64,000 nucleotides of DNA from Arsenophonus sp048493715 (GCA_048493715.1 JBGDCZ010000008.1:15710-79709), one strand, 5' to 3'. Positions 31,392 through 41,728 are shown, counted from the stretch's first letter. Numbers and translations are program-made. Notes: generated from the sequence alone by a model not told the origin.

Positions 31392-33587
31392 ATGACTATT
31401 GTTCAAGTGGCGCTCCCTGTTCCGCTAATGCGCGCTTTTGATTACCAATTACCGAGTAATCTTCCTTTACCACAGAAAGGCTGTCGGGTACAGGTAACGT
31501 TTGGTAAGCGCATGGCCTTAGGCATTGTATTAGCATATAGCCATAAAAGTAAACTCAGTGGCGAACAATTAAAAACCATTGAACAAGTGTTAGATCAAGA
31601 ATCGTTATTTTCTGACAGCTTATGGTCGTTATTACTTTGGGCTTCGCAGTATTATCATCACCCAATTGGTGAAGTGCTATTTCACGCGCTACCGGTATTA
31701 CTCCGGCAAGGCAAAGCCGCAGCATTTTCCCCGCTATGGCAGTGGCAGATCACAGAACAAGGTAAAATTTTTGCGCTAAACCAGCTTAAACGAGCGCCAA
31801 AACAACAACAGGCGCTGGCATTACTACAGCAACATCCCCTTTATCGTCATCAAATAACAGAAAATGAATTGAGTGAAAATGCGTTACAAGTATTAAAAAA
31901 GAGAGCATTAATTCAACTATTACCCATCCAACCAAAAATGGGAAATTGGCATGCTGATTTTCACATTTGTGGCGAAAAACAAAAACTCAATTTAGAGCAA
32001 TCAACGGCTGTAGGGGCAATAAGTTCTCAACCAACATTTACGCCTTGGTTATTAGTCGGGATCACCGGTTCTGGTAAAACAGAAGTCTATCTAAGTGTAA
32101 TTGAAAATGTTTTAGCACAAGGTAAACAAGCATTAGTTCTCGTTCCAGAAATTAGTCTTACTCCGCAAACTATTCAACGATTTAGTGAACGATTTAATGC
32201 TCCCGTTGATGTACTACATTCAGCACTAAATAATAGTGAACGACTGGTTGTCTGGTTACGCGCGCAAAAAGGATACAATGCTATTGTGATTGGTACTCGC
32301 TCAGCATTATTCACTGCTTTTGCAAATCTTGGCTTAATCATTATTGATGAAGAACACGATAACTCTTATAAACAACAAGACGGGTGGCGTTATCATGCCC
32401 GTGATCTGGCTGTTTTGCGAGCCAAAAAAGAGAACATTCCAATCATTATGGGTACCGCAACACCTTCGTTAGAAAGCCTGTATAATATTGAGCAAGGAAA
32501 ATATCACCGTCTAGATTTAACTCAAAGAGCCGGTAACGCCAAACCAGCAAGCCAACATTTACTTGATTTAAAAGGCCAACCATTAAAATATGGTTTGTCA
32601 AAACCATTAATTCAGCGTATTGAAGAGCATTTGGCAGCGAATAACCAAGTGATGCTATTTTTAAATCGCCGCGGCTATTCGCCAACTTTAATTTGCCATG
32701 ATTGTGGCTGGATTGCCGAGTGTTTACGTTGTGATCACTACTACACACTACACCATCATCAACGTCAGCTAAGATGTCATCACTGTGATAGTCAACTACC
32801 AATCCCGATACAATGCTCACACTGCGGCTCAACTCATCTACTCCCTGTTGGTTTAGGTACTGAACAACTGGAAGAGGCAATTAACCAGCTTTTTCCTAAT
32901 ATACCGGTTACCCGGATTGATAGAGATACAACTCGACGTAAAGGGGCATTAGAAAAACAATTAGCCACCGTCTATACAGACGGTGCTCGCATCCTGATCG
33001 GTACACAAATGCTAGCTAAGGGACACCATTTTCCTGATGTTACCCTGGTTGCCTTATTGAATGTAGATGGTGCACTTTTTTCCAGTGATTATCGAGCGAC
33101 AGAAAGATTTGCTCAACTCTATACCCAAGTATCGGGACGGGCTGGCCGAGCAGGGAAGCATGGCGAAGTGATCCTGCAAACCTACCATCCTGAACATCCA
33201 TTATTATCTACATTATTAGAAAAAGGATATAACGAATTTGCTATAGAAACGCTAGCGGAACGACGAGAGGTTTTTTTACCACCACATAGCAGTCATATTA
33301 TGATCCGTTCTGAAGATCATCAGAACCAGTCTGCGCCAGATTTTTTAAACAAAATCCGCCAATATATAGAACAACATAATATGCACGATCCACAACTTTG
33401 GTTAATGGGCCCTATACCTGCAATCCAAGCTAAGCGGGCTGGCCGTTTCCGTTGGCAATTACTACTACAACATCCTTCGCGATCTTTTTTACAACAATTT
33501 CTCTCGCGTATATTACCTGAAATTAGGGCATACCCTGAAAGTCGGAAAGTAAAATGGAATATTGATGTTGATCCGACTGAAAATTAG
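31392..33587 (+). CDS. priA: Primosomal protein N' (replication restart helicase PriA)
   Basis: Complete 731-residue PriA (E. coli 732). It recognises stalled forks and reloads the replicative helicase. The N-terminal 3'-end-binding domain is followed by Walker A GITGSGKTEVYL, the DEEH-type motif IIDEEHDNSYKQQ, GTATPSLES, and motif VI QVSGRAGRAGKHG. Between them are the zinc-binding cysteines CHDCGWIAECLRCDHY and CHHCDS...CSHCGS, eight in all. No lesions are seen. Confidence 0.98.
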   Translation: MTIVQVALPVPLMRAFDYQLPSNLPLPQKGCRVQVTFGKRMALGIVLAYSHKSKLSGEQLKTIEQVLDQESLFSDSLWSLLLWASQYYHHPIGEVLFHALPVLLRQGKAAAFSPLWQWQITEQGKIFALNQLKRAPKQQQALALLQQHPLYRHQITENELSENALQVLKKRALIQLLPIQPKMGNWHADFHICGEKQKLNLEQSTAVGAISSQPTFTPWLLVGITGSGKTEVYLSVIENVLAQGKQALVLVPEISLTPQTIQRFSERFNAPVDVLHSALNNSERLVVWLRAQKGYNAIVIGTRSALFTAFANLGLIIIDEEHDNSYKQQDGWRYHARDLAVLRAKKENIPIIMGTATPSLESLYNIEQGKYHRLDLTQRAGNAKPASQHLLDLKGQPLKYGLSKPLIQRIEEHLAANNQVMLFLNRRGYSPTLICHDCGWIAECLRCDHYYTLHHHQRQLRCHHCDSQLPIPIQCSHCGSTHLLPVGLGTEQLEEAINQLFPNIPVTRIDRDTTRRKGALEKQLATVYTDGARILIGTQMLAKGHHFPDVTLVALLNVDGALFSSDYRATERFAQLYTQVSGRAGRAGKHGEVILQTYHPEHPLLSTLLEKGYNEFAIETLAERREVFLPPHSSHIMIRSEDHQNQSAPDFLNKIRQYIEQHNMHDPQLWLMGPIPAIQAKRAGRFRWQLLLQHPSRSFLQQFLSRILPEIRAYPESRKVKWNIDVDPTEN

Positions 33588-33609
33588 TCGTTGTTATTAA
33601 TCAACGACT
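33586..33609 (+). terminator. Hairpin directly after priA
   Basis: AGTCGTTG at 33586-33593, starting within the priA stop codon, pairs perfectly with CAACGACT at 33602-33609 around an 8-base loop. Only TTTACACT follows, so the U-tract is poor; it may be a weak terminator or an mRNA-end stabiliser. Confidence 0.4.
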
Positions 33610-33788
33610 TTACACTAACACCTATTGATGCAAATAAAAGTAGCTTTGTGCGAAGCCACTCTATAAATAAATTTAAACAAACTATTCAGACAAATTTATT
33701 TACAAATTTTGTTAGTAAAGTGCTTAGAATAGATAAATACATTAATTAAATAGACTCAGTTGGACATTAAAGTGTGTGAGGTGGAAGT

Positions 33789-34446
33789 ATGGAACAAAAG
33801 ATAACTAACCATAGCGCAACCATGAAGGATATTGCTAACGCAGCAGGCGTATCTACCGCAACGGTTTGCAGAGCACTCACTAACCCAGCTCAAGTTTCAG
33901 CCCAAACGCGCCAGATAGTTGAACAAACTGCGTTGGAAACCGGTTATAATGCCTATTGTATGACAAAAAATGGTAAATTCAGCCAACCTAAAACTATTTT
34001 TGTAGTTATACCTGATATTACCAATCCTACTTGTCCTGATATTATTAGCTGAATTGAGCAAGTCGCTGCTGAACAGGGATATATGGTACTGATTGTGACT
34101 GCAAGCATTACCAAAACACCAAAAACCACTTATCGATATATTTATCAGTAAACAAAGCGCAATTTTTTGCCATAATGATATTATGGCTATTGGTGCTATC
34201 ATGGCAGGCCACACGTATGGGTTAACATTACCAAGGGACTTGTCTATTATTGGATTTGGCAATCTCAGCTTTGCACAATATAGCGAACCCGTTATTACTA
34301 CAATCGAGCAACCTCGCTTTGAAATTGGTCACAAAGCAATGTTACTACTTATAGCCAAAATTCAGGGTCAGGGCATGAATAATAGCTCAAAATTGCTAGA
34401 CCGCCATTTAGTTATCTATAATAGTGTTTGTCCACCTAAAAACTAG
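33789..34446 (+). pseudogene. cytR: CytR-like LacI-family repressor with internal deletion
   Basis: Relic of CytR, the nucleoside-catabolism repressor that works with CRP. The helix-turn-helix (ATMKDIANAAGVSTATVCRAL) and the hinge are intact, then the ligand domain begins (KTIFVVIPDITNPTC) and stops at TGA 34050. About 110 residues of the middle domain are missing: the text jumps from GYMVLIVTAS to SAIFCHNDIMAIGAI. The C-terminal part (LPRDLSIIGFGNLSFAQYSEP to VITTIEQPRFEIGHKAMLLL) is open in another frame. The position priA-cytR-ftsN is ancestral. A short 87-residue DNA-binding peptide could still be made. Confidence 0.9.
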
Positions 34447-34515
34447 TCAAAAGTGATTAGGTTAAGTAACATATAATAAATTAATGTAACTTTTTTATTA
34501 ATCGCGAATTGAAAA

Positions 34516-35262
34516 GTGGCACAAAAAGATTACGTAAGACGAGGACGTACAACGTCCCGTAAAAATAAACATGCAGGCAAGAAAAAATCAAATCAAGGAT
34601 TGCCGAAAACAACCCTTGCTGCTGCGATTGTCATCGTCGTTATCTTTATAGGCGGCTTATATTACATTACGCAAAATAAAGGTGTCCCTGTACTTAACAG
34701 AGCATCTTCACCTAATATAAATCAGCAAGCCAGTAGCCTACCACCAAAGCCTGAAGAACGGTGGCGTTACATAAAAGAGCTGGAAAAGCGGGGCACTGAT
34801 CTACCGGACTTTAACCGCTCACCAAAATCAAATATTAATAACACCACCGAATTAACCCATGAGCAGCGTCAACTACTTGAGCAGATTGATGCGGACAGAC
34901 GCGGTCCTATTACTAATTTATCTGAAGTGCCAAATAATGATAATGTCCCTCGCTCACGAGTTATTATTAATGGCCCGCCAATAGAATCACCTCTGCGACT
35001 AAAACCAGAGCCACAGTCCAAACAGCCAACTAATAGCGAGCAAAAAATATTGGTACAATGTGGTTCATGTAAGTCTCTGGAACAAGCAGAATCGATCAAA
35101 GCTAACCTTGCATTCTCAGGTTTAGAAAGCAGAATTAGCTCGGCAGAAGGTTGGCATCGTGTCGTACTTGGACCATACAGCAAAGAAGCAGCAGAGAAAA
35201 TACGTGACAGAGCCAACTCTGTCAGTATATCCGGCTGCATTCTTCGTACTAATAAGGGTTGA
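34516..35262 (+). CDS. ftsN: Cell division protein FtsN, GTG start
   Basis: Complete 248-residue FtsN, somewhat shorter than E. coli (319), mainly in the low-complexity linker. A basic cytoplasmic tail starting MAQKDYVRRGRTTSRK is followed by one membrane segment (LAAAIVIVVIFIGGLYYI, about residues 34-51), a linker, the PEERWRYIKELE helix region, and a C-terminal peptidoglycan-binding SPOR domain (ILVQCGSCKSLEQAE to GWHRVVLGPYSKEAAEKIRD). SPOR cysteines are present (CGSCK and GCIL). FtsN triggers septal peptidoglycan synthesis. The GTG start fits the conserved N terminus. Confidence 0.94.
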   Translation: MAQKDYVRRGRTTSRKNKHAGKKKSNQGLPKTTLAAAIVIVVIFIGGLYYITQNKGVPVLNRASSPNINQQASSLPPKPEERWRYIKELEKRGTDLPDFNRSPKSNINNTTELTHEQRQLLEQIDADRRGPITNLSEVPNNDNVPRSRVIINGPPIESPLRLKPEPQSKQPTNSEQKILVQCGSCKSLEQAESIKANLAFSGLESRISSAEGWHRVVLGPYSKEAAEKIRDRANSVSISGCILRTNKG

Positions 35263-35381
35263 AAAATCATTATTATCCCCCATTTACATCTCTAATAGCG
35301 TAAATACAGACTTTTTATTGTAATAAAAAACCTAAAAAGTATATTTACATACTCTCAAATAAAATAACCAAGGGCTGACTC

Positions 35382-35912
35382 ATGACTACAATCGTAAGTG
35401 TTCGCCGTTATGGCCAAGTCGTAATTGGTGGTGATGGACAGGCGACGATGGGTAATACCGTCATGAAAGGCAACGTCTGTAAAATACGCCGCCTTTATAA
35501 AGAAAAAGTTATCGCGGGCTTCGCCGGCGGTACTGCTGATGTATTTACACTGTTTGAACTTTTTGAACGAAAATTAGAGCTTCACCAAGGGCACTTAACG
35601 AAAGCCGCAGTCGAGCTAGCTAAAGATTGGCGTACTGATCGTATGCTGAGAAAGCTTGAAGCGCTTTTAGCGGTTGCTGATGAAAACAGCTCATTGATCA
35701 TCACAGGCAATGGTGATGTTATTCAACCAGAAAATGATTTGATTGCCATTGGTTCTGGTGGCCCCTATGCCCAAGCCGCAGCTCGAGCCATGTTAGAAAA
35801 TACAGAAATGAGCGCACGTGATATTACAAAAAAAGCGTTAAATATAGCTGGTGATATCTGTATTTATACTAACCATAAATTTAACTTTGAAGAACTGCCT
35901 TCAAAATCGTAA
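35382..35912 (+). CDS. hslV: ATP-dependent protease subunit HslV
   Basis: Complete 176-residue peptidase subunit of the HslUV (ClpQY) protease. After removal of Met the catalytic N-terminal Thr is exposed (TTIVSVRRYGQ). Typical segments are GDGQATMGNTVMKGNVCKIR, VIAGFAGGTADVFTLFELFE and NDLIAIGSGGPYAQAAARAM. It is followed 10 bases later by hslU. No clear sigma-32 promoter is visible upstream. Confidence 0.98.
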   Translation: MTTIVSVRRYGQVVIGGDGQATMGNTVMKGNVCKIRRLYKEKVIAGFAGGTADVFTLFELFERKLELHQGHLTKAAVELAKDWRTDRMLRKLEALLAVADENSSLIITGNGDVIQPENDLIAIGSGGPYAQAAARAMLENTEMSARDITKKALNIAGDICIYTNHKFNFEELPSKS

Positions 35913-35922
35913 GGATTTAAAC

Positions 35923-37254
35923 ATGTCTGAAATGACGCCTCGTGAAATTGTCAGTGAATTAGACAATCATATTATTGGTCAAGACAAAGCAAAACGTTCT
36001 GTCGCCATTGCGCTACGTAATCGTTGGCGTCGTATGCAACTCGATAAAGCATTGCGCCAGGAAGTCACACCGAAAAATATTTTGATGATTGGTCCGACTG
36101 GTGTGGGTAAAACTGAAATTGCCCGCCGACTAGCAAAACTGGCTAACGCTCCTTTTATCAAAGTAGAAGCAACAAAATTTACTGAAGTCGGTTATGTAGG
36201 TAAAGAAGTTGACTCGATTATCCGTGATTTGACTGACGCGGCCGTAAAAATGGTACGTCTGCAATCGATAGAAAAAAACCTTTACCGTGCAGAAGAGCTG
36301 GCGGAAGAACGTATTCTTGATGTTTTATTACCACCAGCTAAAAATAATTGGGGGCAACCTGATCCCCATGTAGAACTTTCCACAGCACGTCAATCCTTCC
36401 GCAAAAAACTCAGAGAAGGGGAGTTAGACGATAAAGAAATTGAAATTGAAGTGGCTACTACCCCAATGGGAGTTGAAATTATGGCTCCTCCTGGCATGGA
36501 AGAAATGACTAGCCAATTGCAATCTATGTTTCAAAATCTGGCAGGGCAAAAACATAAACCCCGTAAGATGAAGATCAAAGAAGCTTTCAAAATCTTGATA
36601 GAAGAAGAAGCAGCAAAACTGGTTAATCCTGAAGAACTAAAACAACAAGCAATTGATGCAGTTGAACAACATGGCATTGTTTTTATCGATGAAATCGACA
36701 AAATTTGCAAACGTGGGCAAACTTCTGTTCCAGATGTCTCAAGAGAAGGTGTACAACGTGATTTGCTACCTTTAGTCGAAGGCTGCACCGTTTCAACTAA
36801 ACATGGTATGGTAAAAACTGACCATATTCTATTTATTGCTTCCGGCGCATTCCAAATTGCTAGTCCATCGGATTTGATCCCTGAGCTTCAGGGCCGATTA
36901 CCGATCAGAGTTGAACTACAAGCGCTGACGACAGAAGACTTTGAACGTATTTTAACTGAACCGAATGCGTCTTTAACCATACAATACAAAGCCTTAATGG
37001 CTACCGAAGGTTTAAACATTGAATTTACCCCAGATGGCATTGGTAAAATTGCGCAGGCGGCATGGCAAGTCAATGAGAAAACAGAAAATATTGGAGCTCG
37101 TCGCTTACATACCGTGCTTGAGCGTTTGATGGAAGATATCTCTTTTGATGCCAGTGAACGTAATGGTCAAATTATTACAATTAACGCTGATTATGTCGCT
37201 AAGCATCTTGATGAGTTGGTTGCCGATGAAGACCTGAGTCGATTTATTTTATAA
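35923..37254 (+). CDS. hslU: ATP-dependent protease ATPase subunit HslU
   Basis: Complete 443-residue AAA+ unfoldase, the same length as in E. coli. The start at ATG 35923 (MSEMTPREIVSELDNHIIGQ) has an AAGGA ribosome site just after the hslV stop; the longer frame that overlaps hslV is not used. Walker A is GPTGVGKTE near residue 57-65, Walker B IVFIDEIDKI, the pore motif is GYVG, and sensor/arginine-finger segments are in PELQGRLPIRVEL. The C-terminal tail LSRFIL docks into HslV. Confidence 0.98.
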   Translation: MSEMTPREIVSELDNHIIGQDKAKRSVAIALRNRWRRMQLDKALRQEVTPKNILMIGPTGVGKTEIARRLAKLANAPFIKVEATKFTEVGYVGKEVDSIIRDLTDAAVKMVRLQSIEKNLYRAEELAEERILDVLLPPAKNNWGQPDPHVELSTARQSFRKKLREGELDDKEIEIEVATTPMGVEIMAPPGMEEMTSQLQSMFQNLAGQKHKPRKMKIKEAFKILIEEEAAKLVNPEELKQQAIDAVEQHGIVFIDEIDKICKRGQTSVPDVSREGVQRDLLPLVEGCTVSTKHGMVKTDHILFIASGAFQIASPSDLIPELQGRLPIRVELQALTTEDFERILTEPNASLTIQYKALMATEGLNIEFTPDGIGKIAQAAWQVNEKTENIGARRLHTVLERLMEDISFDASERNGQIITINADYVAKHLDELVADEDLSRFIL

Positions 37255-37291
37255 TCTGCATCGTTGACTTTGCTGATTATAGTCTTGGATG

Positions 37292-37318
37292 GGGGGCTAA
37301 GTCTCCCGTTATTTTTAT
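37292..37318 (+). terminator. Probable hslVU terminator
   Basis: GGGGG at 37292-37296 pairs with CTCCC at 37303-37307 (one G-U pair) around CTAAGT, followed by GTTATTTTTATA. It lies about 37 bases after the hslU stop, just before the menA relic. Confidence 0.5.
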
Positions 37319-37343
37319 AACAACAAACTTGTGGATTAATTAT

Positions 37344-38267
37344 ATGAATTTAATCACATCAAGAAAACCTATACAAATAAAGGCATGGCTGGAAAGCTTA
37401 CGCCCCAAAACTCTTCCGTTAGGTATTGCGCCGATTATAACAGGTTCTGCATTAGCATATTGGTCAGGTACTTTTACACTCTCTATTGCATTACTAGCTT
37501 TATTAACTGTAGCAGCATTACAAATTCTTTCCAATCTGGCGAATGATTATGGCGATGCAATCAAAGGCAACGATACCGAGGAAAGTTTAGGACCGTTCGA
37601 GGTATACAGAAAAGAATTATTAGCCTAGCCGAGATGAAAATCTCCCTAAAAATTACTATTTTTATAGCTTGTTTATTTGACTTAGCACTGATCATTGTCA
37701 CTGCTAGAACGCCAAAGGATATCATTGGTTTTCTCATACTTAGGGTTATTGCTATAACCGCTGCTATCACTTACTACAGTGGGTAAAAAACCTTACGGAT
37801 ATCTGGGACTAGGTGATATTTCTGTACTAATTTTTTTGGCTGGTTGAGTGTAATTGGAACTTATTTATCTCCATACTAACCACTTTAACCTAATGACATT
37901 ATTGCCAGCAACAGCTTGTGGATTACTATCAGTAGCAGTACTAAATATTAACAATATGCGCGATATAGATAATGATATTAAAGCAGGTAAGAACACCTTA
38001 TCGGTTAGATTAGGCGCCAACAGGGCCCGCCAGTATCATGTTGCCATCATCTTAATTGCAATTTTCTGTTTTATACTCTTCATCCTGCTATATCTTCATC
38101 ACTGGACAGGTTGGTTATTCGTGCTAGCTATACCGATATTATTTAAGCCATATAAAGAAAGTTATTCATGACACTAGCGCTGAAGGTATGAAAACTTTAT
38201 TAGAAAATATGGTAAAAGCGGCGTACTGACAAACATACTATTTTCGCTAGGACTTATTTTAAATTAA
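37344..38267 (+). pseudogene. menA: 1,4-dihydroxy-2-naphthoate polyprenyltransferase (menA) relic
   Basis: Relic of MenA, which prenylates DHNA in menaquinone synthesis. The first part is open: AWLESLRPKTLPLGIAPIIT and LQILSNLANDYGDAIKGND, where the prenyl-diphosphate-binding NDYGD motif is kept. After TEESLGPFEVYRK there is a TAG at 37626, then pieces EMKISLKITIF, DIIGF, NKPYGYLGLGDISVLIFF-like, then LPATACGLLSVAVLNINNMRD and AGKNTLSVRLGANRARQYH, and finally MKTLLENMVKA with a shift before LTNILFSLGLILN. At least four lesions exist. Loss implies no menaquinone from this route, suggesting dependence on ubiquinone respiration. Confidence 0.92.
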
Positions 38268-38376
38268 TTGTTGTAATATTGATTTTTCTCAGCGTTTTTA
38301 TGAGCGATGTTTTTGCAAAAAATAACCGGAAAAGGATATACTGAACTTCCCTTGTACTTAAATAGACCAAAAGCCT

Positions 38377-38895
38377 ATGAAATATGATACTTCCGAGCTG
38401 TGTGATATCTACCAAGAAGAGGTAAATGTGGTAGAACCTTTATTCTCTAACTTTGGTGGGCGTACTTCATTTTATGGTAAAATCGTGACAGTGAAATGCT
38501 TTGAAGATAACGGCATCATTTACGATTTACTAGAAGAACAAGGGGAAGGTCGAATCCTCTTAATCGATGGTGGCGGCTCTGTACGTAAGGCACTAATAGA
38601 TGCTCAATTGGCAAAATTTGCCATTAAAAATCAATGGGAAGGTATTGTTATTTACGGCGCCGTACGTCAGGTTGATGAGTTAGCAGAATTAGATATTGGT
38701 ATTCAAGCAATCACAGCCATTCCGGCAGGTTGTACTAGTGAGGGTATTGGCGAAAGCGATGTCCGAGTTAATTTTGGTGGCGTCACTTTTTTTACAGAAG
38801 ATTATATGTATGTGGACAACACGGGTATTATTCTTTCTGAACATCCATTACTTTTAGACGATGAGCTAAATAACGATCAGGATATTGAAGACTAA
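38377..38895 (+). CDS. rraA: Ribonuclease E activity regulator RraA
   Basis: Complete 172-residue RraA (E. coli 161), which binds RNase E and dampens RNA decay. Conserved stretches: MKYDTSELCDIYQEEVNVVE, NFGGRTSFYGKIVTVKCFEDN, LLIDGGGSVRKALIDAQLA, GAVRQVDELAELDIGIQAIT and SDVRVNFGGVTFF. The extra residues are an acidic C-terminal tail (LLDDELNNDQDIED). It lies between menA and zapB as in E. coli. Confidence 0.96.
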   Translation: MKYDTSELCDIYQEEVNVVEPLFSNFGGRTSFYGKIVTVKCFEDNGIIYDLLEEQGEGRILLIDGGGSVRKALIDAQLAKFAIKNQWEGIVIYGAVRQVDELAELDIGIQAITAIPAGCTSEGIGESDVRVNFGGVTFFTEDYMYVDNTGIILSEHPLLLDDELNNDQDIED

Positions 38896-38957
38896 ATACC
38901 AGCTCAGCAGCTTGCACACGCTTACCTATTATTCAAAACCATCGATTAAGCAAAAAA

Positions 38958-38994
38958 TAAGGGCAATAAATTTTGCCCTTACTTCTATTTTTTT
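38958..38994. terminator. Bidirectional terminator between rraA and zapB
   Basis: TAAGGGCAA at 38958-38966 pairs perfectly with TTGCCCTTA at 38973-38981. On the plus strand it is followed by CTTCTATTTTTTT, on the minus strand by TTTTTTGC. It serves the convergent rraA and zapB genes. Confidence 0.85.
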
Positions 38995-39018
38995 CTAATC
39001 CAGTAAAATATCGAATGA

Positions 39019-39261
39019 TTACTGTACATCTTTCATTCGACCTAATAGACCTCGTACCCGCTCTTGCCAAGCAAGATGTATTTGTTTTAAATTCTCATTT
39101 TCTTTAATTAACTTTCCGTGTTCCTCTTTAGCAATCACTATTTCTTGTTGCAACTTATTGTTCTTGTCTTTAAGCTCATTAACTTCCATCTGTAAAATTT
39201 CAATAGTTTCAATAACTTCTTTAATTTTATCTTCTAATTTTTCAAAAAATTCAAATGACAT
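39019..39261 (-). CDS. zapB: Cell division protein ZapB
   Basis: 80-residue coiled-coil protein (E. coli 81) that joins ZapA and the Z-ring and helps placement of the division site. The start chosen is the ATG at 39261 (MSFEFFEKLEDKIKEVIETI), which has GGGGA in front and aligns with the family; a longer in-frame start adds 28 unrelated residues. Almost the whole chain is heptad-like, with LQMEVNELKDKNNKLQQEI in the middle and the conserved end WQERVRGLLGRMKDV. Confidence 0.95.
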   Translation of the reverse strand: MSFEFFEKLEDKIKEVIETIEILQMEVNELKDKNNKLQQEIVIAKEEHGKLIKENENLKQIHLAWQERVRGLLGRMKDVQ

Positions 39262-39584
39262 TCTTTCGTCCCCTTTTTTAGCAAGGCTAAGATTGTAAGT
39301 AGCCTTCTTACGCCTGTCTAGTTGAAAGCTGTCGATAAATGCCAATCTAACCGCAATTATTTCTATTTATCCAACAATTGCAAAAAAATACATCAAGTAG
39401 AATGTCAAATTGATCACTTTATCAGAGCGATTTCGCTCATTTCTTTGACATGATCCAACATATTTGATCCCACTATTTCCGTTTAAGTTCGTTTAACGGT
39501 AAATTCGCTTAGAGCTTTCTCAGGAAATAACAAAGAAAGACAAATTCTATTGCTTGATATTGATACTTTTTGCAGGATAAACAT
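39262..39584. other. Divergent zapB/glpF intergenic region
   Basis: About 320 bases separating minus-strand zapB from the plus-strand glpF relic. It contains a small hairpin (GAGCG 39425-39429 with CGCTC 39434-39438) and, at 39485-39502, a sequence resembling a GlpR operator. No reading frame is present. Confidence 0.55.
39485..39502. promoter_or_regulatory. Possible GlpR operator remnant before glpF
   Basis: AAGTTCGTTTAACGGTAA resembles the GlpR half-site pair (TTCG...CGAA type) found upstream of glpFK in enterobacteria, about 85 bases before the glpF start. One half is degenerate, so this is tentative. Confidence 0.3.
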
Positions 39585-40414
39585 ATGAGTAAAATTACTT
39601 CACCAACACTTAGCGGTCAATGTATCTCTGAATTTTTAGGTACTGCCTGGACTGGGTTGTGTTGCAGCTACCCGCATCGCAGGCGCACAACTCGGCTTAT
39701 GGGAAATCAGTATTATTTGGGGATTTGGCGTAGCTTTGGCCGTTTATCTTACAGCTGGTATTTCTGGAGCGCACTTGAATCCGGCTATTACTGTTACCTT
39801 TTGGTTATTTGACCATTTTGATCGAAAAAAGTACTGCCTTATATATTGCCCAAATGCTGGGAGGTTTTATCACGGCCGCTCTCGTTTATGGGTTGTACTT
39901 TGAATTATTTCTAGATCATGACAAAGTACATCAAATAGTACGTGGATTACAAAAAAGTTTATTCACTGCTGGTATTTTTTCTACTTACCTAGCTGAGCAA
40001 ATTAACTTGCTACAAGCATTTGTGGTTGAAGTTGTTATTGCTATTATTTTGGTCTGTATGATATTAAGTCTAACGGATGATAGCAATGGCATACCTCGTG
40101 GCCCATTAGCACCACTACTCATTGGTATTCTGATCGCAGTTATTGGTGGTTCATTTGGTCCACTAACCGGATTCGTATTAAATCCTGCTCGTGATTTTGG
40201 CCCTAAATTAGTAGCTTATATCGCTGGTTGGGGGGATATTGCCTTAACCGGTGGACGCAACTTTCCTTACTGTATGATCCCTTTAACCGTACCTTTTGTT
40301 GACGTGATTATCGGTGCTTTTGCTTATCGTAAACTGATTGGCTACCATTTACCTGCCATGACAAATCAAAACAAAAAAAGAAACCCAAAAATAATCCAAA
40401 ATAATATGAAGTAA
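39585..40414 (+). pseudogene. glpF: Glycerol facilitator (glpF) relic
   Basis: Aquaglyceroporin GlpF with two lesions near the front. After MSKITSPTLSGQCISEFLGT the first membrane helix (normally GLLIFFGVG) is mostly deleted and the frame shifts; the next frame carries GCVAATRIAGAQLGLWEISI and GISGAHLNPAITVTF, including the first NPA pore motif. A second shift in the AAAAAA run near 39827 moves to the final open frame, which has GPLAPLLIGILIAVIGGSFG, TGFVLNPARDFGPK (second NPA) and KLIGYHLP. The glycerol uptake gene is therefore not functional. It precedes the glpK relic, the ancestral operon. Confidence 0.93.
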
Positions 40415-40428
40415 ATTGGACAATTATC

Positions 40429-41510
40429 ATGCCAACTGAAATATCAACAAAAAAATACGTTATAGCACTTGATCAAGGTACCACCAGTTCACGAACCATC
40501 ATCTTTGATCACGATGCTAACATCATTAATATTTGTCAACGTGAATTTCCCCAAATTTATCCAAAACCAGGTTGGGTAGAACACGATCCAATAAAAATAT
40601 GGGCAACGCAAAGTGCGACTTTAGCTGAAGCATTAGCCATTTCTGATATCCGCAGTGATCAAATTGCCGGAATTGGCATAACCAATTAACAAGAAACAAC
40701 CATTGTCTGGGAGAAAAAAACCGGTAAACCGATTTATAATGCGATCGTTTGGCAATGTCGTCGTACTGCTGATTTCTGTACCGAACTAAAACGGGATAAC
40801 CCAGAACTGGAGAAATATATTCGTAACAATACTGGTCTTATGGTTGACCTATATTTCTCAGGTACCAAACTCAAATGGATCCTTGAGAATGTTGATGGAA
40901 CTTATGAACGAACAGAAAACGGTGAATTACTTTTTGATACTATCGATACTTGGCTGGTATGGAAATTGAAACAAGGACGTGTTCATATTACTTAATATAC
41001 CAACGCATCTCGCACTATGCTATTTAATATTCATAAGCTAGAGTGGGATCAAAAAATCCTAGATGTCTTTAATATTCCACACGTCATACTACCAACAGTA
41101 TGTGCATCTTCAAACGTTTATGGACAAACCAACATAGGTGGTAAAGGTGGTACACGCATATCAATAGCTGGCATGGCTGGCGATCAACAAGCCGCCCCTT
41201 ATGGCTAGTTGTGTGTCCAACCAGGAATGGCTAAGAATACCTACGGAACCGGCTGCTTCCTATTAATGAATACTGGCAAACAAGCCAAAATTTCTGATCA
41301 TGAATTACCGACAACCATTGCTTGTGGACCACACACGGTGAAGTGAATTATGCACTAGAAGGTGCTGTGTTCATGGCGGGTGCTTCTATACAATGGCTAC
41401 GTTATGAACTGAAATTGATTGATGATGCTAATGACTCTGAATATTTTGCTAATAAAGTCAAAAATAATAACGGAGTTTATGTCGTCCCTGTGCTCTGACC
41501 GGCTATGACT
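40429..41510 (+). pseudogene. glpK: Glycerol kinase (glpK) relic, 5' portion
   Basis: N-terminal two thirds of glycerol kinase, with in-frame stops at 40687 (ITN, stop, QETTIVWEK), 40993 (HIT, stop, YTNASRTML) and 41206 (QQAAPYG, stop, LCVQPGMAKNTYGTGCF), and a shift near 41335. The kinase signature YVIALDQGTTSSRTIIFD opens the gene. Homology continues through GAVFMAGASIQWL and NGVYVVPVL to the PAMT segment at 41501-41510 and then stops abruptly. The missing C-terminal third is found on the minus strand at 46104-46554. The join point is the hexamer ATGACT. Confidence 0.94.
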
Positions 41511-41728
41511 AATTTTATTAGCCTGTGATGATAGTGAGTTTGCCAGGTAAATTGACTAAAGCTATTGTTATCTATCAATAATTAGCTGTTAGTGAAAGAT
41601 TCACTTTGCCTTCCGCTAACGGATAGTCCTTAATTAAATAACCCGGTTCTATAAATTGTCAGCCAGAACCAGGGATTGAATTACTGATTAGCTACAAATT
41701 ATTTTTTCTGTTATCAATGGCTTAAAAA

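Noticed and set aside
35851..35922. Upstream extension of hslU into hslV
   Set aside because: The ATG at 35923 has AAGGA before it and gives the standard 443 residues.
39262..39345. Longer zapB start adding 28 residues
   Set aside because: The extra residues do not match the family, and ATG 39261 has a strong GGGGA site.
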